Positions 24,579 through 36,093 of a stretch of DNA of 64,000 bases are shown one piece after another. Below the pieces are notes generated by a model that made no database searches, was not told the DNA's origin, and saw only the letters and a program-made list of their open reading frames with translations. A program made the position numbers and the translations under genes. Origin of the DNA: Mesostigma viride (Eukaryota > Streptophyta > Mesostigmatophyceae > Mesostigmatales > Mesostigmataceae); assembly GCA_009746045.1 (NCBI GenBank), contig RPFO01000299.1, positions 2,058,630 through 2,122,629 of the forward strand, written 5' to 3'. Every line of letters starts with the position of its first letter. The first letter of the stretch is position 1.

Positions 24579-25869
24579 TTACAGGTACACGGCCGCCTGC
24601 CGCCCGGCGCCGACGTCCATCTTGGCCTCGAGCTCGCAAAACAAGTACGAGGTACACGCCGCGCCGTGTCCGTCCACGCGAAGGGTGACGACCGCCGCAG
24701 TCCCGCGAAGGTCGAGACCGCTCTGGTACTCGGACCCCGCGCCTGGCATGTTCAGGTGACAGGCCATGACGAAACTCTTGTCTCGCCAGGTTTCAGGCGT
24801 GATTCCGTTCTTGGCGCACGATAACGAATTCCCTTGATCGTTGAATGCGCTCATCAGGTTAGTCCATGCCTCTGTCACGCCCATGCGATACGCGGGAGAC
24901 TGGTGTGATCCGTTTATATCGAACTGAAACTGGATGTCCTTGTCAAGAGCGGTATGGTCGAACATGATATCACCGGCTCCGTTTGCGACATCCTTGGCAG
25001 GGTCGACCTGGATGGCGAGGAGCTTGCTCGCGGATGCAGAAGAGAGGGTCGCCTTAATGCTATACGGAGCGGCACCAGCCGATTGCTTCGTAGACTGCCA
25101 CGTCTTCCAGCGGAACGGCAGCGTCCCGCCCTCCGCCATGCAGCCTGGACGCGAAGACCTGGGAGACCACGTCCTCCTGGAACCTGTACGTATCGATCGA
25201 GAAGTGGATATCGTCTAGTTGGAACCCGGGGCCGGCGCATGCTGGGACTGCAGCCATAGCACCATCCGCTGCCACTGCCTCTCCAGGGATCATGACACTC
25301 CCGTCCATCAACGTAATCCTGATCTCGATCGGAGGGAAGAGGCTGAGATCGATCACGCGAGGGTCGCCAGAGAGGAACCCGAGCCAGTTGTCAATCACTC
25401 CAGGGATTTCCGTGTGCTTGGCCTTAGCCGCGTCATCCCTTTTTGTCAGCGCGACATCGTCGACGTCCCTCCCTGACCATCCGGACGGGGCCTGGGCGTT
25501 GTCGTGACCGACGCCGCCGTGAACAGTAAGCAGGGTCCGATACAACTGATGGTAATCGTTGATAGAGTCCACGCTCTGGCCGCCGACCAGCACCTCCAAA
25601 CGCCTGATCAACGACGAAGTGTATCTCGGAAACTTACAGACCCCGGTCGTAGCCGCCTGGGACGCCAGGAAATACATGGCAAAACTATGGAGATAGGCAA
25701 ATCCGCTCGTCGGCAGGCGGACAGCCACAACCGAACCCTGCTTAATGCCAGAGTTCGCGGACAGAGTCGAGAGCTGCACACGGGACGTCGAGTGCTGGCC
25801 GAGAGCCTTCACGATGTACTGCATCGTTTTCGGAATAGCGCGATTGTACCAAGAACCATCGGATGCCAT
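24579..25869 (-). pseudogene. PLV major capsid protein (double jelly-roll), one frameshift
   Basis: The frame opens at the ATG at 25869 and gives about 245 residues of capsid-like sequence: an N-terminal KxxRVQLSTLSANSGIKQGS, then FPRYTSSLIRRLEVLVGGQSV and a YHQLYRTL segment, which matches the first jelly roll of PLV capsid proteins as I know them. At about 25130-25145 the frame shifts by one base. The second half (KTWQSTKQ to the stop at 24579) carries the C-terminal jelly roll. Total length is about 430 residues, normal for the family. In an intact virus, trimers of this protein form the icosahedral shell. Confidence 0.75.
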
Positions 25870-25911
25870 GAGAGCGTTGTTAATACCAGCTAACTTAGAT
25901 AAAAATCCTGG

Positions 25912-26200
25912 CTAGTGAAGGAACTGCCCCAGAAGCGGATTCGCGGCCTTGTGTGCGTCGACCTTACGTTCGAGGGAAGACAGCGCGTCCAGTCCGGTTT
26001 TCGCGACACGGTATGTACGCCGTCCCGAGGACCGGGGACGCCTCGATCAACTTGCTCGGGACATGTCCGAGAGCCGAATCGGCAGCACCCGCGGCAGCTT
26101 TCACGAGTCGTGCTCCATGCCCCACTTTCCGGATAGCGTCTCCCGCCACATGTCCGATCTTTCGCACGGTGTTGACAACCTTTCCGAAATCGAGCCTCAT
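25912..26200 (-). pseudogene. Short pVI-like/minor capsid protein of the PLV, frameshifted near the end
   Basis: The ATG at 26200 overlaps the stop of the upstream gene as ATGA, which fixes the start. The N-terminal 45 residues (MRLDFGKVVNTVRKIG and onward) are a Lys/Arg- and Ala/Gly-rich amphipathic helix. This recalls the membrane-active N terminus of adenovirus protein VI and its polinton equivalents. The frame changes near 26005-26020, and the other frame ends in KVDAHKAANPLLGQFLH at 25912. It sits 43 nt upstream of the capsid gene. The pVI assignment rests on size, helix and position only. Confidence 0.5.
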
Positions 26201-26385
26201 TCGTCCTCGTCGTCGTTTATACCAGAACGCTGAGATATCTTTCTGGCTGGCAAGACTTCCCCGCCAAGCGCCATGTACCCGGGTTGGCAAATACGGGTAC
26301 GGGGTATAATACGCGGACCTAAAATACGCGTATTATACGTGGGGGGTGTAAAATACGCGGCGGTAAAATACGCGACAGTTTTTGT
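26197..26385 (-). CDS. 3' end of an interrupted PLV gene (Tyr-Phe-Thr-rich protein)
   Basis: About 60 codons end in an acidic tail (GINDDEDE) whose stop overlaps the next start as ATGA, a strong sign of real coding. It contains AYFTAAYFTPPTY and a basic ILGPRIIPRTR segment. No viral-looking sequence is visible further upstream (rightward), where the hAT-derived DNA starts. Similar Tyr-Phe-Thr coding (RRIYAYFTSEY) ends the other PLV block at 61780-61830. I infer that the 5' part of this gene lies there. Function unknown. Confidence 0.5.
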   Translation of the reverse strand, partial: TKTVAYFTAAYFTPPTYNTRILGPRIIPRTRICQPGYMALGGEVLPARKISQRSGINDDEDE

Positions 26386-26614
26386 GGTCCAATTGTCAGT
26401 CACCCAATTAGCACGCTCCTTGATGATGGTCATGCAGTTATTGCAACTGAAATTTGGTGTATATGCTTATTTATTAACATCTTCCATTAATTTATGCCCT
26501 GCAATCCTATCTGATTATGATTTGTTAAATGCTGGGGGGAGCAGACTGCAACGGGAACTGTAAGGAATCAATGAATTAGTTAATTGTAAGGAAAGCCATC
26601 CACTATATAATGCA
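26386..26614. other. Junction between virus and hAT remnant
   Basis: A/T-rich DNA without coding signal. The outer end of the hAT element should lie here, but I found no clear TIR or 8-bp duplication. Confidence 0.35.
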
Positions 26615-27110
26615 TGAGAGGACATAAGACACAACTTCCGAGAAGGAGGGGTGACGTGCCCTCCTTTGTACTGGATCATGCCGGCCACCATCTGCTTGAA
26701 AGAGGCGCTCTCAGCCGCATTGAAGGCAATGCCGTTCTCGATAAAAAATTCGGCAGCCAGCAGCTGGACACCTTGTTCGTCGACGGGAACCAGCCATTTG
26801 GTGATGCTCAGCTGGCCTTTGCATGCTGGGAACCGACGACAAGTCAGCCGGCGCAGCCCCTCCCATCTCCGCAATTGCCCTATTCAACTGGTGATGCTTC
26901 TTGGCGTCTGACTTCTGCAACTTGTTGTTAGCAATCCTGAGAAACCTGCTCCGGATATTCGGTGGAATTTTGTCGCAGGGTATAACATCCCTTCCCCTGC
27001 GATTCCGGCAAAGTGTGCACGGACTCGGAATACGCTGCATGATTGGCCCCGCCTTCGATCTAGGAGAAGTTCTTGTTGCAAAATGAGCAGAACATCCTCG
27101 ATACATACTG
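26615..27110 (-). pseudogene. hAT transposase fragment: BED finger and start of the central domain
   Basis: Read on the minus strand, FCSFCNKNFS, then AHFAGI-GEG and CDKIPPNIRSRFLRI are spread over three frames and together form a BED zinc finger with its typical downstream motif. They are followed by SITKWL and AEFFIENGIAFNAAESASFKQM, then PPSRKLC, which match the conserved pre-catalytic region of hAT transposases. One in-frame TAG and several indels show decay. The RNase-H-like catalytic domain and dimerisation tail are absent. The first codons of the gene appear 20.8 kb to the right at 47911-47972, so a huge insertion splits it. Confidence 0.68.
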
Positions 27111-27113
27111 CGT

Positions 27114-29080
27114 CCCCTACTAGTAACTACGATTTATGACGCCCGAAAACTTTGGCCGAGGCCGTAGGCCGAAGGTGGGGCCGTCCCCCGCGCCCCCTAG
27201 CGCGGGAGCGGACGACGTCCAGGACCGTAGCGAGATGGCCAATCGGCGTAGTCCAAAGAAAATCCCCAAACCTTGGAGATCGAGTCTGAGGTATTCTGAA
27301 CGGGTGCTGAAACGCTGAACATGTTCAGACTTTTGCGGGCAGGTGGGGCGTCTCGCCAATCCGAGCGGCCTCAGGAATTACGGCGCGTTGACTCTTTTAA
27401 ACGTCAAACAAGCTACTGGCGAATGGATCTCTCCTAAACTTTTCCCAGTTTCCCGTTGCACCACTTTGGACAAGGGGACCAACCGGTGCACGCCGTTTCG
27501 AATTACGCGCTCGAGGTTAGGGCCACAACGTGAATGGAATGCGATTTTCTGAACGGATGGATCAAATTTGCAGGACGGTTGGAATGTTCAGAACCTAACC
27601 GGCGTTCAGTCAGGGTGGGGTGAAATAGTTCAGGCCGAAATTTGGCACATTTTCAATGGAAATACGAACGTAACGAAATTTCCAAGTATCTTCCACCGAA
27701 ATATCTCTAAAGTATATCGCATGGTATAATCGCATGGAAAAAAGTCTTGCAGGGCAGTGGGAACTGGGAATTATTGGCAAAGCGTGCGGCATGCTCGGGG
27801 CGAAAAACAAAGTGACGTGCTGCGCGAGCAATTTTCCTTGTGCTGGCTGGCGATGGCAGGCAACGTAGGCTAGAAAATTGGGATGGGGAATGCGCAGCCA
27901 TGGTTTTATACGTCAAAATTTTATGTTTGAAGAGCAAGTGCGAAATTTTATGAGCTGGAGGTGCGTCAACGGAGTGATACCTGCGTGGGAGAGGTCCGTG
28001 TCGCTATGGCGACCTGGAAATGGAATGTCGTTGTAGATTTAGGTATTGTAGTATCATGCTTAACTGCTTTACGTATTGGGTGCCTAGTGAAATCAGTTTG
28101 CTGTTCGTGGAAGGCTTGGGGTGTGGCCAACGAGCTTCTGCTGTCGCCACATCATATTGGAAAGAACGCTGGATTTTTTGCCACGGGGCGTAACCGGCGA
28201 TGCCGATGGTGAGGCGTTTGTTTCGATGACCGGGGTAGTACCTGCTCTCTTTCTGATGCATTTTCATGGTTGCGTTCTTTCCATTTCGCCGAATCCACCT
28301 AGCCTTTGTAGAATTTAGTAGAGGATACGAGCTGGCGCACAAGAACGCCTACTTAATGGTCGAGTAGTTTACATAAGGAGTCGATAAATTTCAGAACGGT
28401 AAGACGACGGTATGTTCAGTTCGAAAAATATAGAATGCGATTTTCTGAACGGATGGATCCAATTTTCAGGACGGGTGGAAGGTTCAGAGCCTAACAGGCG
28501 TTCAGTCAGGGTGGGGTGAAATTGTTCAGGCCGAAATTTGGCACATTTTCAATGGAAATACGAACGTAACGAAATTTCCAAGTATCTTCCACCGAAATAT
28601 CTCTAAAGTATATCGCATGCTATGCTGAAATTCATTGTGGTTCAGTCCGAGCGGAGAAATTTGTCAGAATTTCACTGGCGATACGAACGTAACGAAATTT
28701 CCAAGTATCTGACGCCGAAATATCATTGTTGTATCGAATGGTATGCTCAAATTCATTGTGGTTAAGTCCGAGCTGACAAATTTGTCAGAAATTTTAATTT
28801 CGATACGAACGTGACGAAATTTTCAAGTATCTCACGCTCGTAGAGCTTCCACGGTGTTGACGGGGAAGGGTCCGTTGCGCGTGGCGCACGGCGGCGGTTC
28901 GTCCCGGTCGGAATCGTCCGCTCGCGCGTCCTCCGTGGAAGGGTCTTGGCGCGTCGCGCGGGCCGGTGCGGTTGGCGCCCAGAAGGTCGACTATCGGCCT
29001 CTGGGCCGCTAGCGGCGAGTCACGTCCTCTCAAGTCGGGGAGGGGGGGCGATAGCCCCCCCTCCCCCACTTTTTTCTTGT
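27114..29080. repeat. 1,967-bp unit, copy A of a tandem pair
   Basis: The unit begins CCCCTACTAGTAACTACG and ends with a strong hairpin (GGGGAGGGGGGGCG, then its complement, around 29037-29066) followed by a T-rich tip CTTTTTTCTTGT. Two ~185-bp segments are repeated inside it (27537-27724 and 28434-28621), and shorter related blocks occupy 28640-28835. I see no gene. The head-to-tail arrangement with a 3' hairpin recalls rolling-circle (Helitron-type) elements, but the canonical TC/CTRR ends are missing. Confidence 0.85.
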
Positions 29081-31049
29081 CCCCTACTAGTAACTACGAT
29101 TTATGACGCCCGAAAACTTTGGCCGAGGCCGTAGGCCGAAGGTGGGGCCGTCCCCCGCGCCCCCTAGCGCGGGAGCGGACGACGTCCAGGACCGTAGCGA
29201 GATGGCCAATCGGCGTAGTCCAAAGAAAATCCCCAAACCTTGGAGATCGAGTCTGAGGTATTCTGAACGGGTGCTGAAACGCTGAACATGTTCAGACTTT
29301 TGCGGGCAGGTGGGGCGTCTCGCCAATCCGAGCGGCCTCAGGAATTACGGCGCGTTGACTCTTTTAAACGTCAAACAAGCTACTGGCGAATGGATCTCTC
29401 CTAAACTTTTCCCAGTTTCCCGTTGCACCACTTTGGACAAGGGGACCAACCGGTGCACGCCGTTTCGAATTACGCGCTCGAGGTTAGGGCCACAACGTGA
29501 ATGGAATGCGATTTTCTGAACGGATGGATCAAATTTGCAGGACGGTTGGAATGTTCAGAACCTAACCGGCGTTCAGTCAGGGTGGGGTGAAATAGTTCAG
29601 GCCGAAATTTGGCACATTTTCAATGGAAATACGAACGTAACGAAATTTCCAAGTATCTTCCACCGAAATATCTCTAAAGTATATCGCATGGTATAATCGC
29701 ATGGAAAAAAGTCTTGCAGGGCAGTGGGAACTGGGAATTATTGGCAAAGCGTGCGGCATGCTCGGGGCGAAAAACAAAGTGACGTGCTGCGCGAGCAATT
29801 TTCCTTGTGCTGGCTGGCGATGGCAGGCAACGTAGGCTAGAAAATTGGGATGGGGAATGCGCAGCCATGGTTTTATACGTCAAAATTTTATGTTTGAAGA
29901 GCAAGTGCGAAATTTTATGAGCTGGAGGTGCGTCAACGGAGTGATACCTGCGTGGGAGAGGTCCGTGTCGCTATGGCGACCTGGAAATGGAATGTCGTTG
30001 TAGATTTAGGTATTGTACGGTATCATGCTTAACTGCTTTACGTATTGGGTGCCTAGTGAAATCAGTTTGCTGTTCGTGGAAGGCTTGGGGTGTGGCCAAC
30101 GAGCTTCTGCTGTCGCCACATCATATTGGAAAGAACGCTGGATTTTTTGCCACGGGACGTAACCGGCGATGCCGATGGTGAGGCGTTTGTTTCGATGACC
30201 GGGGTAGTACCTGCTCTCTTTCTGATGCATTTTCATGGTTGCGTTCTTTCCATTTCGCCGAATCCACCTAGCCTTTGTAGAATTTAGTAGAGGATACGAG
30301 CTGGCGCACAAGAACGCCTACTTAATGGTCGAGTAGTTTACATAAGGAGTCGATAAATTTCAGAACGGTAAGACGACGGTATGTTCAGTTCGAAAAATAT
30401 AGAATGCGATTTTCTGAACGGATGGATCCAATTTTCAGGACGGGTGGAAGGTTCAGAGCCTAACAGGCGTTCAGTCAGGGTGGGGTGAAATTGTTCAGGC
30501 CGAAATTTGGCACATTTTCAATGGAAATACGAACGTAACGAAATTTCCAAGTATCTTCCACCGAAATATCTCTAAAGTATATCGCATGCTATGCTGAAAT
30601 TCATTGTGGTTCAGTCCGAGCGGAGAAATTTGTCAGAATTTCACTGGCGATACGAACGTAACGAAATTTCCAAGTATCTGACGCCGAAATATCATTGTTG
30701 TATCGAATGGTATGCTCAAATTCATTGTGGTTAAGTCCGAGCTGACAAATTTGTCAGAAATTTTAATTTCGATACGAACGTGACGAAATTTTCAAGTATC
30801 TCACGCTCGTAGAGCTTCCACGGTGTTGACGGGGAAGGGTCCGTTGCGCGTGGCGCACGGCGGCGGTTCGTCCCGGTCGGAATCGTCCGCTCGCGCGTCC
30901 TCCGTGGAAGGGTCTTGGCGCGTCGCGCGGGCCGGTGCGGTTGGCGCCCAGAAGGTCGACTATCGGCCTCTGGGCCGCTAGCGGCGAGTCACGTCCTCTC
31001 AAGTCGGGGAGGGGGGGCGATAGCCCCCCCTCCCCCACTTTTTTCTTGT
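29081..31049. repeat. 1.97-kb unit, copy B of the tandem pair
   Basis: It follows copy A without spacer and differs from it by only a few bases (for example a 2-bp insertion near 30017 and a G/A change near 30158). It ends in the same hairpin and T-rich tip, then meets the inverted terminus at 31052. Confidence 0.9.
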
Positions 31050-31051
31050 TG

Positions 31052-31400
31052 TGTTACTACACTATACTTTTCGTCCGAGGGTAGTAAAAAGGATCCGAGG
31101 CGTAAATTACGAGGTCTTATCTTACTACCTAGATACGAGGCGTGAGATCCAACGCCGTAATCATTACTACCTATCATCCTACGTAGTAATTTTACTAGCC
31201 GTAAGTAAGAGTAACGTTACGACTGCACATCTTTGGTAGTACATTACCGACAGAGTAAATTACCGCGACGGGTCTTGGTTGGTAATCTACCACCTGTAGA
31301 TTAGGTGCCAGTGATCCGATGCTGTAAGATACGTTTCAGTAAGTTACTTCGGGGATCTTTGCCTGTACACGGCCAGATGGATAATTATATTGTAATGGAG
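31052..31400 (+). repeat. Left inverted terminus of a giant putative transposon
   Basis: It starts TGTTAC and is followed by ACTATACTTTTCGTCCGAGG, then a segment ending in GAGGCGTAAATTACGAGGT, all found inverted at 47845-47910. Beyond about 65 bp the two ends diverge but share subterminal motifs of the TACTACC and GTAAATTAC kind. The left end has an extra TAC compared with the right. Confidence 0.72.
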
Positions 31401-31560
31401 AAGTGGGAGAACGTGCGTGTCTATTAGCAAATGCAGCGAAATATAAAAATGTAGTTATCAGCCTTTTTCGCCTATTCAGCAGTTGTCGTTGTCGGCCGTT
31501 GTCATTAAGCGGCTATAGATTATGTGTGCTGGGGCCGGTGAAAAGACGCTAGCAAAGTTC

Positions 31561-32677
31561 GTCTGAATGGCGTCCAATAGAGGGGATTTTATTCTTAGTG
31601 GATTGTTGGACGAGGAGAAGGCGAGGTTGCTGGCGGAGAATGCGAAAGAGCAGAGGGAAGCAGCGGAAGCCGTGCGTGGAAGATGAGGTAACGGGATGGA
31701 GTGTGGGCCCTGGCTTCTGGTTATGAAATGATGGCGGTTGCAGGCCAGCCGTGCTCGCTGGTAATGGGTGCGTGGTGTTGAAATCCAAGTTCTGCGCGTA
31801 TTCTGTTTTTTGGTCAATGATTGAAGGGATGTCGCCTTGTTTTATTTTTGTGCATCTGCGTCCCGTCGTGACTGCCTCGTCATGGACGCCCAGGGGTAGA
31901 AGTTCGAACGAGGGAATGATTTTTCAAACGCCTGGATATGTTATGATAGTACGAATAAATGGTAATGGGTAGAGGCGGCCAAAATTTTGTTGGAAGTGTG
32001 CCAACGCCGCACATACGACTTGAACAACCCTAGGTATCTTAGGAAAAGGAAACACGGATACGTCGGAGTGGAGGAAGAGGAAGACGATGACGATGGTGAA
32101 GACGGAGAGGTTTACAATGGAGGCCTTGAGAATGGGGAGACATTGAATCAGGAGAGCAGGGTAGCGGTGAGTGGCCCGTCATGAATTACATTGTGGTTGC
32201 AGTTGTTAGCGAGGCGTGTTGATTGCTTCTTGCCGCGGGTAATCGCTAGCGCGCATAACCTTCTTTTTTCAACAGGTGTTCTGGTGCATTGACTGCCGCA
32301 AAGCAATTAATGGGACTGATTATGTGCCTATCATGCCGTTTGGGAATCATACATTGCCAACATTTCGTGTTTAGAAGGCGCGCCTTCAGAAGCATATTCA
32401 GCACCGCACGAGCCAGGTGCTGAAGGCGTGCTTGGAGAGGAAGGGGTATAAAGTGCGCATGACCGCATCGAAGAAGAAGAAGCAGCAGGAATCGGGCAAG
32501 ACCATGATAACCGAGCCAGGATTGGCTTTCGTGCATGCAGTACATGGTGCGGCGCAGGCAGTGAATGCTGCATCGATTGCAGCGGTGCAGCCTGTGGCCA
32601 TGGCGGTGCAGGGCGCGGGTCCTGAAGTGTGGGCGTTGGCGAAGCAGATTCACGATGCTGTCATGGCCACGTTGTGA
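31561..32677 (+). pseudogene. Unrecognised spliced gene with a premature TAG
   Basis: The ATG at 31561 opens MASNRGDFILSGLLDEEKAR, an acidic/basic helical stretch ending near a GTAACG donor. A second coding block (about 31980-32170) runs AAKILLEVCQRRTYDL to a long Glu/Asp run and ends at GCG-GTGAGT. A third starts after TTTTTTCAACAG at about 32275 (FWCIDCRKAINGTDYVPI) and meets TAG near 32371. The frame then continues KARLQKHIQHRTSQVLKAC with a Lys-rich patch to a TGA at 32677. The exon borders fit GT-AG splicing. I do not recognise the protein; it may be an accessory gene of the surrounding element. Confidence 0.45.
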
Positions 32678-32756
32678 AGCCAAGGAATGGGTGTTGGTTC
32701 CAGTCAGGTGCCTCGCCCGGAGGAAGCTTTTCTGCTGTAAGCAGAGGTGCGGCATC

Positions 32757-32850
32757 AAGCATTTGCAATCGCCATGAGAGCAGTGGAGATGTCAGCGGCA
32801 TGAAGCATTTGCAATCGCCATGAGAGCAGTGGAGATGTCTGCGGCATTGG
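32757..32850. repeat. 46-bp direct duplication
   Basis: AAGCATTTGCAATCGCCATG and what follows it is present twice in tandem (32757 and 32803) with one substitution. Confidence 0.9.
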
Positions 32851-34010
32851 GAGATCTGCAGACAATTGCAGGAGGACATTGTGCGGTACGCTTGTAGGGT
32901 GTATGCTGTGTTGTTCCGCTCGCTAATGGACATGTGCCCCTGTAACCTCTTCCAGGCTAGTATCTGCTATCCACCTCTTCAGGCTTGAAAAGTAAATTGC
33001 TGTACGGTTCACAATTGGCATGGCTTGACATGCACGCGTCCTTGACTGTGGTCTGCATGGGTTTGGGGTTTAGCGGTTTACATCAGACTCTGCTGTGTGT
33101 CTGCTTAATCAGCCGACGTGTCACATGGGGACAGCAACGGCGCTGGGATGCAGCCCGGTGTGAATGCGAGTAAGGTACGCGCTGTCATGCATGGCGGATG
33201 GGGCGTGGAAGCCACGACCCACGTTTTTGTGTGTGCACGGGGGGCTAGGGGGCAAGTCGTTGTGTTGCTGCCATCCATATGGCCATGGATATGCGGGAAG
33301 CTTTCCCTGTACCCATACTTAATGATGCATGGACTGGTTGTGACAGCCAAGGGTTTAGCTGTCGTGGGTTTGCTGAGTGATCATGGCAGTCTGCTAGGCT
33401 GGTGCTAGAACAGCAATAGCGCGGTTACTGCTATGTCTTGCCCGTGCTAACTGATGCTGCAGCCATGCGTGGAGCGCGAATCGTCCCGAGAGGAGAAGGA
33501 GGAGGCGGGGCCGGTGCACCCATGGGCAGGGCCGGAGAAGAAGGACGCGGAGCACCCAGTGTGGGAGAAGGAGAAGGCGGGGAAGCACTGAAGCTCCACC
33601 CCATGTCAGGCCTCTAGTATAGGTGCCAGTTAACTAAACCCATGCACGTGCAGGTTGTAGCTCAGAATGTATTTAAAATCATATGCCCCTTTTCAGGTAT
33701 ATGTGTAACAGTGACTCCCAACGGATATATGTTCCTAATTTATTAAATTCTTACTGAATAATTGTTGTCTTTATGAACCCATGAAGAGCAAAGCCCGGTG
33801 GGGAGTACATGTAACGCATTACCACGAGAAGGGGTCCCCACACCGCATTTCTTCGCTCTCTGTTCCTATGCAGAACAAGAAGAGGTGGAAGACCAATGTC
33901 CCGGCTCACACGCCAGCCCATGTGGGTAAGCCCCCTCCCCCAAAGCGGAAGGGGCGCTTTGGGGAGAAGTGTAGTGAGGATTTTGTAGACTAGATAGCAC
34001 TAACTTACTT
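32851..34010 (+). other. Possible further exons, low confidence
   Basis: Short coding-like blocks with splice-like borders occur near 33121-33173 (ending AGTAAG-GTACGC), 33464-33591 (after CTGATGCTGCAG, Glu/Lys-rich) and 33871-33926 (after CTATGCAG, ending at GGGTAAGC). They could continue the gene at 31561 or be chance. The stretch 33640-33750 resembles 36470-36560, a LINE-type 3' tail. Confidence 0.25.
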
Positions 34011-34227
34011 ACACCAGACCTGGCAATAAACAAGCATTGATGGGATGGACCCAGCGATACATAATGGGCGTGCATGCGTAAAAAATATACACTATGCATG
34101 GCCCAATGGGCATGCATTCAAATAATTACAAATGAAGGCCGCCATGAGAGCACTGAAGCTAAACCAGACCGGGCCACAATTAACCCTCCAGCACCAAAGT
34201 TCCACTGCATCATGTAAGACAAGCCTG

Positions 34228-34953
34228 ACATCCATCCATCCATCCATCCATCCATCCATCCATCCATCCATCCATCCATCCATCCATCCATCCATCCATC
34301 CATCCATCCATCCATCCATCCATCCATCCATCCATCCATCCATCCATCCATCCATCCATCCATCCATCCATCCATCCATCCATCCATCCATCCATCCATC
34401 CATCCATCCATCCATCCATCCATCCATCCATCCATCCATCCATCCATCCATCCATCCATCCATCCATCCATCCATCCATCCATCCATCCATCCATCCATC
34501 CATCCATCCATCCATCCATCCATCCATCCATCCATCCATCCATCCATCCATCCATCCATCCATCCATCCATCCATCCATCCATCCATCCATCCATCCATC
34601 CATCCATCCATCCATCCATCCATCCATCCATCCATCCATCCATCCATCCATCCATCCATCCATCCATCCATCCATCCATCCATCCATCCATCCATCCATC
34701 CATCCATCCATCCATCCATCCATCCATCCATCCATCCATCCATCCATCCATCCATCCATCCATCCATCCATCCATCCATCCATCCATCCATCCATCCATC
34801 CATCCATCCATCCATCCATCCATCCATCCATCCATCCATCCATCCATCCATCCATCCATCCATCCATCCATCCATCCATCCATCCATCCATCCATCCATC
34901 CATCCATCCATCCATCCATCCATCCATCCATCCATCCATCCATCCATCCATCC
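34228..34953. repeat. (CATC)n microsatellite, about 725 bp
   Basis: An uninterrupted CATC tract of about 180 units, ending exactly where a 5'-truncated LINE piece begins. Frames through it in both directions are repeat artefacts. Confidence 0.99.
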
Positions 34954-35330
34954 ACGTTAGACGCCGCAAGGCCCGCACCTTCAAAGAACAGCTAGTAGAG
35001 GACATGGGGGGCCTAGGCCTCTCCGTGATTTGGAAGAAGATGATGGACAAGGCCAAGTGGGCCCAGGTCATAGAGGACAACGAGCCCCCCCAGTGGGGAA
35101 GCGCCCGCGTGTGCAATCCCGCGGGAGGCACGCTAGATAGCTCCCCCCAGGGCAGCGTGCGGCTGCCTAGATAGATGATGTAGTTAGAATGTTGTTAGAT
35201 AGATGTAGTATGTAGCCAATGTAGATAGATTAGACCGGTAGGAATGTGTGCGCCCATCCATCCATTCATCGGGGTTAATGCTCCGTGACTCCCCAACGGG
35301 AGCACGAGTCTAATTAATTAATTAATTAAT
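34954..35330 (+). mobile_element. 5'-truncated LINE 3' end with (TAAT)n tail
   Basis: It encodes [20 protein letters not shown] and onward, the same C terminus as the minus-strand LINE at 36939-37640. The 3' UTR follows, with the short hairpin GCTCC...GGAGC near 35281-35303, and a TAAT tail at 35310-35330. One base less in a C-run disturbs the frame compared with the other copy. Confidence 0.82.
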
Positions 35331-35618
35331 CCATCCATCCATCCATCCATCCATCCATCCATCCATCCATCCATCCATCCATCCATCCATCCATCCATCC
35401 ATCCATCCATCCATCCATCCATCCATCCATCCATCCATCCATCCATCCATCCATCCATCCATCCATCCATCCATCCATCCATCCATCCATCCATCCATCC
35501 ATCCATCCATCCATCCATCCATCCATCCATCCATCCATCCATCCATCCATCCATCCATCCATCCATCCATCCATCCATCCATCCATCCATCCATCCATCC
35601 ATCCATCCATCCATCCAT
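35331..35618. repeat. (CATC)n microsatellite, about 290 bp
   Basis: It starts at the end of a LINE (TAAT) tail and stops where an ORF1-like LINE segment begins. Confidence 0.99.
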
Positions 35619-36093
35619 CGCGGCACAACTCAAGCAACAAGCCCTCGACCTTCGCGAGGCGGCCGAGCTCGACAAGCGCAGCCACAATGTCATCGTCAAG
35701 CACTTCGACCAGCCGGCAGGTGAGACCTCCACGAGTCTCCTTGAGGCAGTTAAGCGCGCCATTCTTGCCCCCATGTTACTCACTGGTGAGCTGGACATGT
35801 CGGTTGTCCGCCTCCCCCGCGCGCGGGGGAAGGCTGGCCCGGCACCCGTGCTCCTCACCTTTAAGTACATGACGGACAAGCTGGCGTTCCTTAAATGCCG
35901 CAAGAAGCTCTCGGAGACTCGCTTCACGCTGGACGACGACTTGACCTTGGCCCAGCAACAGCGGCGACGCGAGCTATGGCCGACCTACCTTCAGCTCCGG
36001 CAGCGTGCAGGGGGGAAGCCGGTATACTGGAGGGGGGCGGTCATCCACGTTGACCACAAGCCCTGGCAGGCCCCTCCTGCCACTCCAGGCTAG
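35619..36093 (+). pseudogene. LINE ORF1-like protein fragment (L1 ORF1p/Transposase_22-type)
   Basis: An open frame without its own start continues out of the (CATC)n tract. It encodes a coiled, charged segment ([20 protein letters not shown]) and then [22 protein letters not shown] and [20 protein letters not shown]. This resembles the RRM-like and C-terminal region of L1-type ORF1 RNA-binding proteins, where a strand with V/L-T-F is followed by a helix ending in Arg/Lys and a D-L-T-x-x-x-Q-x-x-R motif. It is 5'-truncated. In a live element it would coat the LINE RNA. Confidence 0.5.

Larger units (their letters stand above)
19121..26385 (-). mobile_element. Endogenous polinton-like virus, left block
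   Basis: Tightly packed minus-strand genes in the order: partial Tyr-Phe-Thr-rich protein, pVI-like protein, major capsid protein, lectin/Ig fibre, and two small proteins. Spacers are 45-230 nt and there is one ATGA overlap. I see no polymerase, integrase or packaging ATPase here; those may lie beyond the window or be lost. Most genes carry frameshifts, so the copy is degraded. Confidence 0.72.

Noticed and set aside
34092-35131. Very long frames of WMDG or HPSI repeats
   Set aside because: They are the (CATC)n microsatellite translated; a 4-bp repeat without stops is open in all frames.
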